Origin: Diadema setosum
Lineage: Eukaryota > Echinodermata > Echinoidea > Diadematoida > Diadematidae
DNA length: 64,000 nt
Reading direction: 5' to 3'
Assembly: GCA_033980235.1 (NCBI GenBank)
Contig: CM067067.1
Span: 35,571,200 to 35,635,199 of the forward strand
Below the pieces are notes generated by a model. It saw nothing but the letters and a program-made list of their open reading frames with translations. It had not been told where the DNA came from and did not search any database. Below are positions 1 through 11,707 of this stretch, one piece after another (the first letter of the stretch is position 1; the number at the start of each line of letters is the position of its first letter). The translations under genes were made by a program, and so were the position numbers.

Positions 1-191
1 CACACACAGAATCACAATTTAAATTGCTCTTGAATTAAACAATGTTTAATTTGCTCTCAAGCAATGAATAACACGGTGATTACAATCTGATAACCAACCA
101 AACAACCAACAAAGCAGCCGTCACTTAGATTGTCAACGCCATGGTTGTTTGATTCCACGTGGTGATTAAGGTAGTTCGGGGAGGGTGGAGT

Positions 192-203
192 GGGGGGGGG
201 GGG
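192..203 (+). repeat. poly-G run
   Basis: Uninterrupted run of 12 G within a G-rich context (gagggtggagtgggg). It is simple sequence, prone to assembly or sequencing length error. Confidence 0.85.
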
Positions 204-1480
204 ACAACCAGTGGTCATAGTCCACGATGTCTGGGTACTGATGCTACACAGACGATAGAGGGTATAGACACACGGCCAGGCGATACGGGAACCCTAGGCA
301 TATCGCCAGGTTTACTATAGAAGCAGAAGATTGGATGGCTATATCTTGATCGAGCGACCGCCCCCTCTCTTATATTACTGTATCTCGTGATACGAGATTA
401 AACACTGCATGCCCTCAGCTTTTAATTGACCTCTGACCTAACGAGCAATAGGAGTAATACTTGCGCCAGTGAATCAATTATATACACGATTAGGACAAGG
501 TAAACACAGATTATGGGTGTCAATTACAAACGCTTTCTGAACAAAACCATTTGCTATGATTTTTTCCTCATTTTTTTTTTTGTTTCAAATAAATAGTTAA
601 TGTGTTCCTGAAACCCCGAAGAAAGAGGTAGATAGGCAGACAGGCAGACAGACAGATAGATATATGGAGAGACAACATGATAGTTTACAGTATTACAGAT
701 CCGTATTTGGTGCATTTTGATTGATCGGAGAGTTTAAAATTTGTTTGTTTGTTTGTTTTTTTTTTAATTAATGACACCTGTAAAATTTCATTGTTAACAT
801 CTATTGGTCATGTTGGTGTAGGGAAGTTTTTGGTGTGAAATTCACACACATGTTGAATGGTGCACATATTTCTTTATTCATGACACCAAGGCACAGAGCA
901 AAACTATATGGAAAAATGAAGGATTTGATTGTAATAAGGCATTTTTTCAAGTTTTGTTGTTTTCTTTTTTTTTTGGGTCTTTTCCTCCGCTTTCTTCTGT
1001 GTTAGACATCTTATAGTTTTTTTTTTTAACATTCTAACTTTTGAGCAGCATTATGAGCACCTTTATATAAGAAAAAAAAATGCTACGGTACGGTTTCCAA
1101 AACGTGAAGAAAATTGATTTAGCTCTTTTTTGTTTTGTTTATGGTTTCTGTTACAAATTTTCATAGCTTTTTACGATGTTCAACGCACCGTGAGTAATTA
1201 TGAAGACAGAGAAAGCAACGTGTAAAGAGGAGAAGAGAATATGATACGACAGGAGAGTGCAGTAAAATATAAGAGACGGAGAAAGACAGAAAGAGGTAGA
1301 AAAGTTCAGATTGAGGTCTGTAATCGGGGGCATGCAGGTAATGAGAAGAAATCATGAAATATGAAGTTTGACCTATCGCCTTCCATTGTGACGTATATCT
1401 CCCCAGACAATCAAAAGACCTCTACCATAGCGATAGTGCGATGATATCCGGGGAAAAAAAGAGGAGAAAGGAAATGGTGC
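204..1480. other. AT-rich intronic sequence, no gene seen
   Basis: Contains several poly-T runs (near 570, 755 and 970), a short GATA/CAGA tetranucleotide patch at 628-664, a (GTTT) patch near 744 and a purine-rich stretch at 1205-1310. The short open frames here have low-complexity or Phe/Ser/Leu-rich content and no support as genes. Confidence 0.6.
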
Positions 1481-1780
1481 ATTAAATAGTGATGGCCGCG
1501 TAGATCGCGGCGCGAGAACAGTAAGAATTCTCCCACCGGTAGATGCGAATTTTCCCCTCCCTAGACTCCGCGAGTGCCGAAGCGCCGAGGCCTCGATATT
1601 GGAAGGTTACTCCGCCGGCCACTGCACTACTTAGCGTCATTCGTGCTATGGGGAAGTGCTTTTCCTACCCAAGCAGCGCTCCGAGTAACCAGCGATAGCT
1701 GGAGGGGGTCTATTGACTGTACTTCTACTATGATTGTCGAGCTTTAGCTCATGCGAATTTCCATCCATCTCCCAAACCCC
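1481..1780. promoter_or_regulatory. GC-richer island in Hox1 intron 1, candidate regulatory module
   Basis: About 300 bases of clearly higher GC and CpG content (e.g. ccgcgtagatcgcggcgcg) inside AT-rich intron, with no microsatellite or inverted-repeat structure. Intronic islands in Hox genes often act as enhancers. The regulatory reading is inference from composition and position only. Confidence 0.25.
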
Positions 1781-3032
1781 CATCCCATCTTTAGCCTGGA
1801 CCCATTGTTAACGAGTACGTGTGCTTAAAAATCGAAGAATTAGTCTAAACTCATGACTTTATGGAGATGGCGGAGGATGATTATCTTCTGGTGGGACTCT
1901 CTCATGTAGGATATGATTATACCAAGGATAAGATCAAAGTGCTGCAGTTACAGAAAACGGAAAGGGAGCTCGTCCCGGTTGCACCTACCAACCATTCTCC
2001 ACTGTTATTTCAAGCGATTATAGCCCGCAGCAGCGAGACTAAATACATGGCCGGATTAGAAATGGGTACAAACCTAGACAAGACGTTCAGAATTGAGAAA
2101 AAAGAAATGAAAGTTTGAACGATGAATAATGCAAGAAATTTCATGTTTGACAATCCATTCATTCGTGGTTTAGCTTTGCTCTAGACATTCGAAATTGTAA
2201 AGAATGTTGCTTACGACTATTGACATAACATTATCAGAAATGAATGCAAGATAACTACGTAGAGAGTTAATTGTCGACAACCTTTATACTTTCATGAACC
2301 CATATATGTGGTGGGAATTGGAAACATGTATCTACAAAAAGATGAAGGAAACAACAGTCACTGTCTGTCGAGACATATGAATCTGTTTTGATTCTTTTGA
2401 ACATATTCGTTTTGCATTCTTAGAAGCTTGATTTGTTTTGTTGCAGAATAATCACTTTGGTAGCTTCCTTAGCTAGCATTGCTTAGATTTAACTGCGGCA
2501 GTATTGTGATATTTCAGTGTACATGTAAGAATGCTTACATGGACTACATGAGAACTTCAATCAACTTTCTTTCTTAATTCCTGAAGGAATCTATTCGTTT
2601 CACCATCTTACTCAAAGCATCTGTAGGCTCAGCCCACTGTCGCCTGAATAGTTTGTATAAATCGTCTAGAAAGAAGTGATATGATCTCATTCCCATACCA
2701 ATATTCCTTAAACATATTCTTGAGGTTTTTCATGAGTTTTTGCTGACATACCCTAATCCAGCTCAACACTTTGTCGACTATTACAGGCAGGAAGGCAGTA
2801 AACACATTATCTTAACCTTTGTTCCTTGTAGATCAGTGTCAAATAAAATGCATAGACAGACTGAAGAGTTTCGAAACTCTCATAGCACGTTACTGGTATA
2901 CGAGAAACATAATACCATTGACCGCACTGCGTTATGAGGAAACTGGGAATTATATAATCACGATGCACGCTGAAGAACACTCTACTCTGACGTTAAACAA
3001 GGGTTTTACCATTTGATACACTTGAAAAAATA
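1781..3032. other. Intronic sequence with one unsupported 85-codon frame
   Basis: An open frame on the plus strand at 1861-2118 starts MEMAEDDYLLVGLSHVG and has balanced, charged composition. It resembles no family I recognise, has a weak start context (cttt before ATG) and lies antisense inside a Hox1 intron. I treat it as probably fortuitous. The rest is AT-rich with nothing recognisable. Confidence 0.45.
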
Positions 3033-3099
3033 GAACAAAACAAAACAAAGCAAAACAACAGCAACAACAACAATAACAACAACAGCAACAACACACAAC
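3033..3099 (+). repeat. (AAC)n / (AAAAC)n microsatellite
   Basis: Imperfect aac and aaaac units with interruptions. The Cys-rich minus-strand open frame through it is a translation of the repeat. Confidence 0.85.
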
Positions 3100-4417
3100 G
3101 AAAACCCCACCAAAACATTTGTGCTTATTTCGGATAATCATTTCGAATTGTTATGCGTAGATCCAGTTGGATATTGTGTAGTGACTAGTAGCGAGGCTCC
3201 TTTCAAAGACACGTTCGAAAGTTTGATGATTAGAAATACGTGACAACTGATTACACTCAAATGCAAATAAACGCCATGTCGTATCGTATAATACACTGAT
3301 TACAATATCATATACAATAAACTAAAACATAAACCGGGTTTTTTTTCGTTTTTTTGATGAGTTAATCATAGTGATCGAGAGATGCATTTCGTAAACTTAC
3401 AGCAACAATTATGTAGAATATAGGTTTACGTTGAACCGTAATGTTCTAAAGAGAATACAATTCATATTATTGATACAATAATTTATAGAATCCGTCACCA
3501 GGTGATATTATTGATGCCTTCTCCAAGCTACAGAGTTTGACTGAACAATAAGTTTGCTGTTGAGGAAAATAGCGGACTTTAGAGTCATAGTTATCACAAA
3601 GAAATCGCACATCCATCGAACTCATTGAGAAGTATGTTCTTTAGTTTATACAAAAGATCCAAATAGCTTAGGAGTAAAGCTCTTAATATAAAGTCACATT
3701 CATTGACGTCATGATCAACTCAGTAGAAAGTCATTTTTAAACGCAAGATATGATATAACATGAGATGCACTGATAGTTATATCTTATACGGTAAGACAAG
3801 GAATACTTGAGCAACTAAAATAGTTATGTCTGCATGATAATCTATCATTTACGCAAAAACACCTGTAGCTTGTGACTTAAAACTCGATCCGATCTCCATG
3901 TGAATCAAACAGTAATTTGGTTACGTCTGTCAAAAAAAAAAACACCAAAAAAACACGAAAGCCCATTACTGTCACTTACGAGAACGTGGTCATATTAATA
4001 AACATGACTGTAAAGTAAAATATTGAAGTTTGAAGTCCAACTTGTAATTGTTTCTTATTTTATAGTGAAACTACATGTATGCCTTTGGTTATCTTAGCCA
4101 TATTTTTCACCACTTTAATCCTTGCATATTCAATGTAAGTTTATTACGTCTGATATATTATCATAGCAAAGTAATGTAATGAAATGACATGGTTAAAAAA
4201 ATGTAGAAACTTTGTTTATGCCTTACGTAAGTGCAAAATAAGGATCAATCGCTTTACACCATGGAATCAATCAAACGATGACATTTAGATACACACCAAA
4301 AATGAAAGTTCCTTTGCCTGATACAGAGATGGTATTACAAAAGTACACATACATACTCATGTACACACAGTTAAACACAAGCGTGAGCATACTTACATAA
4401 CTATTTTCAAATTTGTC
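3100..4417. other. AT-rich intronic sequence, nothing recognised
   Basis: No coding frame, palindrome or repeat of note apart from short poly-A runs near 3932-3955. Confidence 0.55.
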
Positions 4418-4462
4418 AACAAACAAGCGAACGAACAAACAAACAAACAAACAAACGAACAA
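4418..4462 (+). repeat. (AAAC)n microsatellite with AACG variants
   Basis: About ten tetranucleotide units of caaa/cgaa type. Confidence 0.85.
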
Positions 4463-4579
4463 AGATATATCTTGCAAGAAATATTATTTGCATATCATTG
4501 TCTATAGTAATCATCAAAATATAATACATACAAGTTATATAACCCTGGAGTAATGATTAATTCAATATTACTGTTCTGT

Positions 4580-4582
4580 ATG

Positions 4583-4613
<31 letters not shown>

Positions 4614-4632
4614 TTGTGTGTGTGTGTGCGTG
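4580..4632 (+). repeat. (TG)n microsatellite
   Basis: Long TG run broken once by a TTTG unit and ending in gcgtg. Confidence 0.9.
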
Positions 4633-5315
4633 AAACATGCTAGTGACGTTATTGCAATCTGATTTCATCAAAGCAACTTTTTCTTCTCCCCATTCTCTCT
4701 CGTTCTGTCTTATTCATCTCTTGATACCCCACACTTTTAAATTAGTCAAACGAACGAGCATGTGGACCTTTCAGCATATTTATGAATGATGCTCAACCCC
4801 TCTTTTCTCATGCTAATGTCCAACATGAGGGGTGGGAGAACATTGTGGTAGCTGTATATGACCTAAATCGCGCCGGAGAGAGTGGACCGTAAGTACCATG
4901 CACTCTTTCCCACTGGCTGTGATTTTCAGTATCGAACTGGTACGTGGTTATACCATGTATACAGTATGTGTGGTCCCGGCGTACCTTTGACTGGGAGACA
5001 ATAATGCCATATTTTACTCAAATACACAGCATTACCTGGCATGCCCGCCGTACAGTTATCATAGCAGCAACATGGAAAGAGCGGTTATGATTGATGATAA
5101 CAGCAGTAACGACCTTAGTGACAAAAACAATTGTTGTTGAAGAAATTACATTTTGTCCTCTTAATTGTAAGGGGAGTTTGGCATGGTCATAACATAGGAG
5201 ACACGGATGGATGAGTTTCTGTCAGAACCATGGAGTCATCATAAAACCATCATTGTATAATAATTGTTACAGAGAAAATTTGTAGCAGATTTTGCCGGTA
5301 GTATATAATAGCGAC
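4633..5315. other. Intronic sequence, moderately GC-richer at 4860-5060
   Basis: 4860-5060 is less AT-rich (cgcgccggagagagtggacc) and free of simple repeats. It could be regulatory, but nothing specific supports this. No gene seen. Confidence 0.4.
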
Positions 5316-5706
5316 AACAGGCCTCTGTGGTAGTTAAGTGGTTGCAACGATAATAGTTATGGTAGCATAACAGTAGGTATCTGTGGTATTTAAGCTGTTA
5401 TAGTGCTGATAGTTATAGCAGTAATAACATATACCTGTGGTATCTAAGTGGTTATAATCGTGATAGTTATGGTAATAACAACGCGTAACTGTGAGTGGTT
5501 ATAATCGTGATAGTTATGGTAATAACAACAGGTTACTGTGGTATTTGAGTGGTTATAATCGTGATAGTTATGGTAGCAACAACAGGTAACTGTGATATTT
5601 AAGTGGTTATAATCATGGTAGTACATGTGATAATAACAACATGTAGCTTTGTGGTATTCAACTGGTAATAATCGTGGTAGATATGGTAATAACAACAGGT
5701 AACAGG
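5316..5706 (+). repeat. Minisatellite, about 60-bp unit, roughly 6-7 copies
   Basis: Successive units share gtggttataatcgtgatag, ttatggtaataacaacagg and taactgtggtattt. The units drift at the left end and are nearly identical at 5450-5640. One unit, around 5485-5500, has lost part of the gtggtattta segment. The His/Tyr-rich 83-codon minus-strand frame across it is a repeat artefact. Confidence 0.85.
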
Positions 5707-6181
5707 TAAGAGATTACAGAGTAGAAGTTGTTAATGTTCTAAGTGTGGCACGCAGAGGAGGTCGTAGTTGTTTAAATATGAATAATTATGATAATGGCAA
5801 TGACGTACTAGTTGTAGTAATGCTACTTCTGATCATAATTTTTCCATCGTCCTAGACAGTCTGTTGTTTCATATAGTCTATCTTTTGTCCACTTTTGACC
5901 CTTACTTCTGTTACCATCATTCATCTTGAATACTCTTGAATAATCTCGATTTTAAAAAATCCTGGCATTGTAATGTAAACCCTAGGAATATAACTTTTAT
6001 TCATGATTTATAATAATCTCTATTGTGTTAAACAATTACTCCCAAGCATGGACGTCGTACAAAGTTCTCTAAGTGTCCGTTCATAAGCTTCTAAGTTATT
6101 GTATCTATTCCTCTTTTACATTAAGGGAACAATGTAAATATTTAGTGCTTTCAAACGCAAGTTCTGGTGTCATAAAAGAAA
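5707..6181. other. AT-rich intronic sequence, nothing recognised
   Basis: No coding potential or structured repeat seen. Confidence 0.5.
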
Positions 6182-6558
6182 TTACAGGCATAATTTACCA
6201 TTTGCAGATGAAACAAAATCCCAGCATCATAGTGCTGCAAAATTGTTGTAAAAGGTGAGTGAGGGATAGAAACAACCAATGTAAAAATTTGAAGCAGTAT
6301 AATCGATGTTAAGTATTGTAAAATATACAAAATGTGAACAATAGCTACATTGGAAATCTTTCCAGACTAAACCGTCTACAGTTATGGTTTTACTGTTTAA
6401 TGAAAAAAATAGTGATATCTCCTTATATTTTAAGCTTTATTGCAAAAATTTTATATGGTAGGAAGTTTTGTGATACAACTGACCTACACATATGCATCAA
6501 AAGTGATATCTTGGACATTTTTAAAATCACAGCTCCCAAAGGTAAGCAGGACCTTTAA
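6182..6558 (+). mobile_element. TTAA-type fold-back element, family A copy 1
   Basis: Same family as 18902-19267, in the opposite orientation. Shared blocks include taatttaccatttgcagatg near one end and gatacaactgacctacacat further in. The right end is cctTTAA (6555-6558). The left end is mutated, TTAC in place of TTAA at 6182-6185. Short terminal similarity (AAAGG plus TTTAC) suggests degenerate terminal inverted repeats. No transposase frame is present, so it is non-autonomous. The 74-codon open frame inside has a counterpart in copy 2 only because the DNA is shared. Confidence 0.75.
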
Positions 6559-7990
6559 AGTAAGACTTACACAAACGTGAAACATGATCTCACAGACGAG
6601 GAGCTCATTTTACATGGTTTCAAAGATATTATTGAAATGTTACTTACACGTCAAAATGTAACTGGCATTTGACTGGGTCTCAATAATGAGGCAACTTAAA
6701 AATGTCTAAACCGACTGAAAATGTCTTCACGTCTTGTCCAAAGTGAAATTGATACAACAATAGTAAAATATAGGCTACAAAATGTTACACAATCGTTGGA
6801 ATCTTTCCTTTTTCCTCGATAGATTTTGAGACATTCCCAATTTTACACAATGTTGTTCTGTTGTCATAACTATACATGCCACAACATCAGGGACATGATG
6901 AGAGTTGTGAATCTTCATATGCAAAATTACACTTAAGATCATGCTGTGGATAAATTTCGATGAAATGAAACCCAGTATTTTTTTCTTCTTAACACAATTC
7001 TAGGAAGGAGGTAAACTTTTGAGCATCCCCCTTTGATTTTTTACAGCCCTTTCTTGAAGAAATTTCATAGAAGTTGAGAAGATCTCGGTTTCATTACCTT
7101 TAAAATGATAACAATCTCGAACACGTAATACCTAAACTGAGTGAAATAGTATTCACTGTTGTGTACAGAAAACGAATACGCAGACTCCGTGTACAAACAA
7201 GAAACATTATCATAACAACAGTCGCGGTGACTACGCTGTCGAATGCGTAGGCAGTAAAGGTTAATTTGTCCCAGGTAGCATTGTTTGATAGTGCTATTCA
7301 TGGTCATCAAACACACATATAATCCATTGTTTGTTAACCGTTTCGATAGTATGTATTGGAATGCTGCTCCTTTATTTGCAATTTAATAATTTTGTACATG
7401 ACGATATGACACGCTCTTAATAAAATGTGTTTATAAGCAAATTGCCTTTCCACTACATGTACTACATTTGAAGAACACATGACTTTACCGATTTCTTAAA
7501 CATAAAACTTCATAGGAATTCATAGTGTGTTTAATGTGTGCAATGCAATCATAATAGGATGGCTATGTACGACAATTAAATGGACATCACAAAAGCTGAC
7601 TGTGAAAATGCTGTTGCAACAAAGCTGTAGGTAGACGACTGTTAGTTAGGAGGTGAGACAAAACACACCTCCCTGGTACAAGCTTCCTCTGTGCACTTCT
7701 AAGCACTTACCTGAGCACTTAGTCGATTACTACAGTACTTGTTTTGGCTAATTTTCATGAATTGACATTGGAAGTGAACATAAATGTTACTTGCTGACAT
7801 TGCTATGTTTCATGAAGCGTCTTGTAGTTCTCTTCAATAACCCTTCTTTTGGTGATATTACTTTCTTGTTCTTTTAGCCTTTCTGTGTCCATTCATAGTC
7901 AGTTCTTTGTCAGACAGCTCTGCACGGTTAACATCATTCGTTTACCATTATCATTCATTTAATTTACTGCAGTTACAAACATGACATCAT
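6559..7990. other. AT-rich intronic sequence, nothing recognised
   Basis: No recognisable exon or repeat. Scattered short open frames lack any protein-family signature. Confidence 0.5.
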
Positions 7991-8288
7991 AACAATAACA
8001 ACAACAAATACAACAACGTCTACTACAATTAACAATACTACTATACTACTATTACTACTACTACTACTTTTACTATATAGTGCCATTATTATTATTACTA
8101 CCTATTACTATTATTATTTTCCTACTACTTCTATTACTACTACTACTACTACTACCACAATTACTACTACTATTACTATTATTATTACTACTATTTTCGT
8201 GACTACTAGTATTACTATCATTATCATTACTACTACTACTACTACTACTACTACTACGACGACGACGACGACGATGACGGCGACGACA
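7991..8288 (+). repeat. Compound trinucleotide repeat (ACT/ATT/ACG)
   Basis: Mixed actact and attatt runs, ending in (ACT)n followed by (GAC)n units and gatgacggcgac. Confidence 0.9.
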
Positions 8289-9450
8289 ATCTTACTATCA
8301 CTTTTCTTAGATTGACCAATTGTGCTACACTATTTTTTTCTTTTTTTTCAAGTAGTCATTCTGAAAAAAAGAAGAAGAAAACAATCCAAAAAGGGCTGAA
8401 CATGTACTGCCTAAACCTAACCATAAAATATAATTATACATCAGTATATTTCTGTCCTTTCCCGGAATCAGTTGACATAGTTTTACTTTACATTATTATA
8501 TATATTCATTCCTCATTATCTTATGGTATAGCAATAACTTTTATGGTAGCAATAACAATTCAACGTATGACCACTACGCTGCAGACTTGTCTGGTATACA
8601 TTTTGTGATACATGTTCAGAAAACAGTGCAAATAACAATGTAACATATGCCATACTTCTTCACATGCCGGAATATTCCATGATTTCACGATTCTGTATGA
8701 TCATTTAGTAGGCAAAATGGTATGCTTATAATCAGGCCGTATAGCAAAATCCCAGGAAAGCACATTACCACATCTACAGCTCATATCAAAACTTCAGAGC
8801 GTATAGATCAATACAGATCAACGCTGAGCTAATATTCCCGTCAAATCGGAAAGCTTACAGACTGGTTAATCATATTCGCCCCTTCTTAATCCTTTGGCTT
8901 GATGTGACCCCATTCAAGAACCCCACCCCCCTTTTCTCCCCTCCGCCGTTCCTCTTCAACTACTCCGTCGTGTTTCCATATTTAAACGCACTGTTTGGCG
9001 TGGGCTTCGTCTGCAAACACTGTACAGCGCATTCAACTCTGCTGTGTTTTCATTTCAGGCTCAAGCAGCCTGTTTCCCTACCGACTACTATACTACACGG
9101 GGCTCATGACTTTTTATCTATGAATTTCATTTTGTCTCCCCCCGCCGCAACTTTCGGGGGCAATTTTTCGTTTCACTTGCAGCCATGAAGCAGTGGCAAT
9201 GTGCTCCTTTTTTCTCTCCTTGATATCGCCACACAAACTCACAGCCAAGTCAAGTAGAATCAATGAAGAATTTCTCTCCTTTCTCAGTCTTCTCTGAACT
9301 CTATAGGGACAAAAGGCGACAAACTTCACCTTTGGGGCAAAAACGACTTTCGATGTATTCTTGCAGCCGAACAACGAGTATTTAGAGTATTAAACAGCCA
9401 TTGATCGCGTTCTATCCGACTGGTAAACTGCCGCGAGGTGCGTAGAAATA
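8289..9450. other. Intronic sequence, mostly AT-rich, mildly GC-richer at 8880-9370
   Basis: 8880-9370 contains C-rich patches (ccccacccccc, ccccccgccgc). Overlapping open frames on both strands there show no family signature. No gene called. Confidence 0.4.
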
Positions 9451-9699
9451 TGAGAGAAGAGAGAGAAGTATATAGAGATTGAGCAAAAGAGAAAGAGAGA
9501 GGGAGAGAGATAGAGGTTTTCATTTGCTGACATGGAAATAAAGATGTTGGAGAAACTGTAATGCAGAGGTTAAATACACGAAAATTCTGCAATATTAACA
9601 TCAAGAAGAGAGATAATAAGAACCTCCTCCCACAATTTCGACAGAAATAAAATACAGAGTGAAAGGGTAGGAAAGGAATGGAGAGATAGATAGATAGAT

Positions 9700-9743
<44 letters not shown>

Positions 9744-9790
9744 AGAGGAAGAGAGGGAGAGAAAGAGAAAGGGGGAAAGAGATGTCAAAG
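9451..9790 (+). repeat. Polypurine tract with (GA)n core
   Basis: Almost pure purine strand, with a GATA patch (about 9685-9700) leading into a long GA run at 9703-9740. The Ser/Leu-rich minus-strand frames are its translation. Confidence 0.85.
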
Positions 9791-9870
9791 GGAATGTGAG
9801 GTTAAGAGGGGAGAGCTGAAGCAAACGCTGAATGAATTTCTTTAGATGGTGTTCAAGGGTGACATGGTAA

Positions 9871-9990
9871 GGCTGCGGTCACACAGCAAGTAGAGTGCGG
9901 CGGAGTGAGACGACACGCCCCGACGCTCGCCCGCCAAATACCAGGGACTGCCCGTCGTCTTGGCTCGCCACGACTCGCTGCTCTGCAGAC
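9871..9990 (+). other. Short GC-rich island (possible element fragment)
   Basis: Opens with ggctgcggtcacacagcaag and continues with CpG-rich sequence to gctgctctgcag. The sharp compositional edge inside AT-rich intron could mark a fragment of an inserted element or a regulatory island. No partner end was found. Confidence 0.3.
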
Positions 9991-10971
9991 ACAGTTTTTT
10001 TTTCTCTCTTTACTGCCCTGATCAGGGCGATAGTCAAGTGGATACAATATTTTAATCCCGCATAGTAAACATGGTGTCCCTAAAACAATACCAACCTAAA
10101 GCCTACTTTAAAGCAAGATGAACTGCATGCTGTTGGATATTACGGCAGGATAGGGATTATCATGAAACCGTGACGCACATATACTGTCCAATGTACAATT
10201 GCTCCCTAAAAACACTATTATGAAGTACATGTATAACCACCTGACATCACTTAACTACATGCATTGCACCCTGTTAACGTGGCAAAACTCGTGAGAATAG
10301 TCCCAAGCCTCGTGAGTTTTACGTAAAGTTATCAGCCAAAAAGCAATAGAATACTAACCAAATCGTTGGAAAATTGTATTCTCTCAGCTTCTTTATTTCG
10401 CCCTTGCTTGACTCTGTCAAAACAGCCCACATCGCTGCCAGAATAATAAACTCTTGGACATTAAGTATTTTGCGAATTACAGAAGTCAGGTAGACATATC
10501 TATGTTGAATGCTTCTCGTTATGTATATAACCATCACCTTCTTACAAGAAATGGTGTTCTGTTGAGAGGAACTTATGTAATGTCTTAAAATGTATAAAAC
10601 AAATCTATTACGTCGAAAATTGTGTCAATTACATTGCCAAGAATCGAACAATACCTCAATATCTTTGAAATGCATATAACCATACCCATGATAAAAGGAC
10701 GCAACTGTAGGCACCTCACTTCACTTTTGAAAACATTTTTTTTTTTTTTAAACAACAACAAAGGAATGTGAGTTATCCCGGATTAAATCCTGCCAGTTTA
10801 ATGGCAGAACTGATGCGATGCATTCATTGCGATACTTCAGTCGATTCAGCGACAGTTAGATGATGATGTATGAATTAGCCGTCAACATTAGACGACGAAA
10901 TCGTCATAATTATCTGCTTTTGTGCGAGCCCGTCCTTTCTTCTCTGCCACTCATGACTCACGCAGAACGAC
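9991..10971. other. AT-rich intronic sequence, nothing recognised
   Basis: No coding or structured signal apart from a T/A homopolymer at about 10737-10752. Confidence 0.5.
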
Positions 10972-11014
10972 AAGAGAGGGAGAGAGAGAGCGAGAGTAAA
11001 AAAAAAAAAAAAAA
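10972..11014 (+). repeat. (GA)n followed by poly-A
   Basis: gagagagag with a cgag interruption, then 16 consecutive A. Confidence 0.85.
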
Positions 11015-11049
11015 TGCCAGCACAAATCGCTGTATTATCATTATTATTG

Positions 11050-11290
11050 CGGGCCGTTAGCGATGTCATCAGGTCGCGATATCAATTCTGTTGATGTTTT
11101 GACAAAAAAAAGAGAGATATCTGTTCTCACTGAGCATAACGACTGGGCCCTCGGGACATTTTAGAAGGAAAAATCATCTCATATTTGTTCTCAAAATTTC
11201 CGATTATCCCCACGGCGGTGTATTTAGATAGATGCGCCCGTAAGCCGCGATAAGCCCTGACAAGCTTAGCGCAAATCTTTCCCTATGGCG
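11050..11290. promoter_or_regulatory. Candidate intronic control region beside Hox1 exon 1
   Basis: GC-richer than its surroundings and repeat-free, 400-650 bases downstream of the exon 1 donor in the direction of transcription. It contains several GATA-like cores on either strand (gattatcccc, agatagatg, gcgataagcc). Inference only. Confidence 0.25.
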
Positions 11291-11697
11291 TTTAATATAC
11301 GGCGTTGTAACACAGACACGTGCTCAGTGTCCTCATCTACCTATCTATGTATATCTCTCCTCATTTTTTGCTGTTGTTGCCTTTTTCTGTCGCTTTTTTT
11401 TTTACCTTCTAACTTGGGAACACTTTGCTCTCTAGCAGTTTCTTCCAAAGAAAATTTGTGTATTGTATCTAATGAAGACTTAGATGTTCTTTTTTTCCCT
11501 TGACGATTGAACCCAACTGTGAGGGACGGGATCTCCGACACGAGATGGTAGCCATGCGCACCATCGCGTAAACGAGAACACTCCTCCTAAATGTACATGC
11601 ACAGCGGGTGCGAATTACTATCTACCGTCACGTACATACACTGCCGGCACAACACATGTATGAATTTAAGGCAGACTTGAGGAATGAATGCAGAGTT

Positions 11698-11707
11698 TGC
11701 TTACCTG
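11698..11707 (-). other. Hox1: Hox1 exon 1 splice donor
   Basis: On the minus strand the exon ends ACAG and the intron starts GTAAGC, a near-perfect donor. The cut falls after the first base of a codon (phase 1), within NPPKT-G. From knowledge of the family, vertebrate Hox1 paralogues also break at this NPPKTG position. Confidence 0.88.

Larger units (their letters stand above)
1..11704 (-). other. Hox1: Hox1 intron 1 (partial, runs off the left edge)
   Basis: The intron begins at the GT of the GTAAG donor (11704-11703 on the minus strand) and continues to the window edge. I looked on the minus strand for a homeobox exon, expecting the complement of a helix-3 WFQNRRMK motif, and saw none in 1-11700. 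The acceptor and homeobox exon must therefore lie beyond coordinate 1, making the intron longer than 11.7 kb. It holds microsatellites, a minisatellite, one TTAA fold-back element and a GC-richer island, each listed separately. Confidence 0.8.

Noticed and set aside
382..398. ATCTCGT-GAT-ACGAGAT small palindrome
   Set aside because: A seven-base stem is within chance expectation for a 64-kb window.
5316..5706. CRISPR-like array
   Set aside because: The repeats are contiguous minisatellite units without unique spacers, in a eukaryotic intron.
1..11700. Hox1 homeobox exon
   Set aside because: Searched by eye for the complement of the helix-3 WFQNRRMK codons and found no match.
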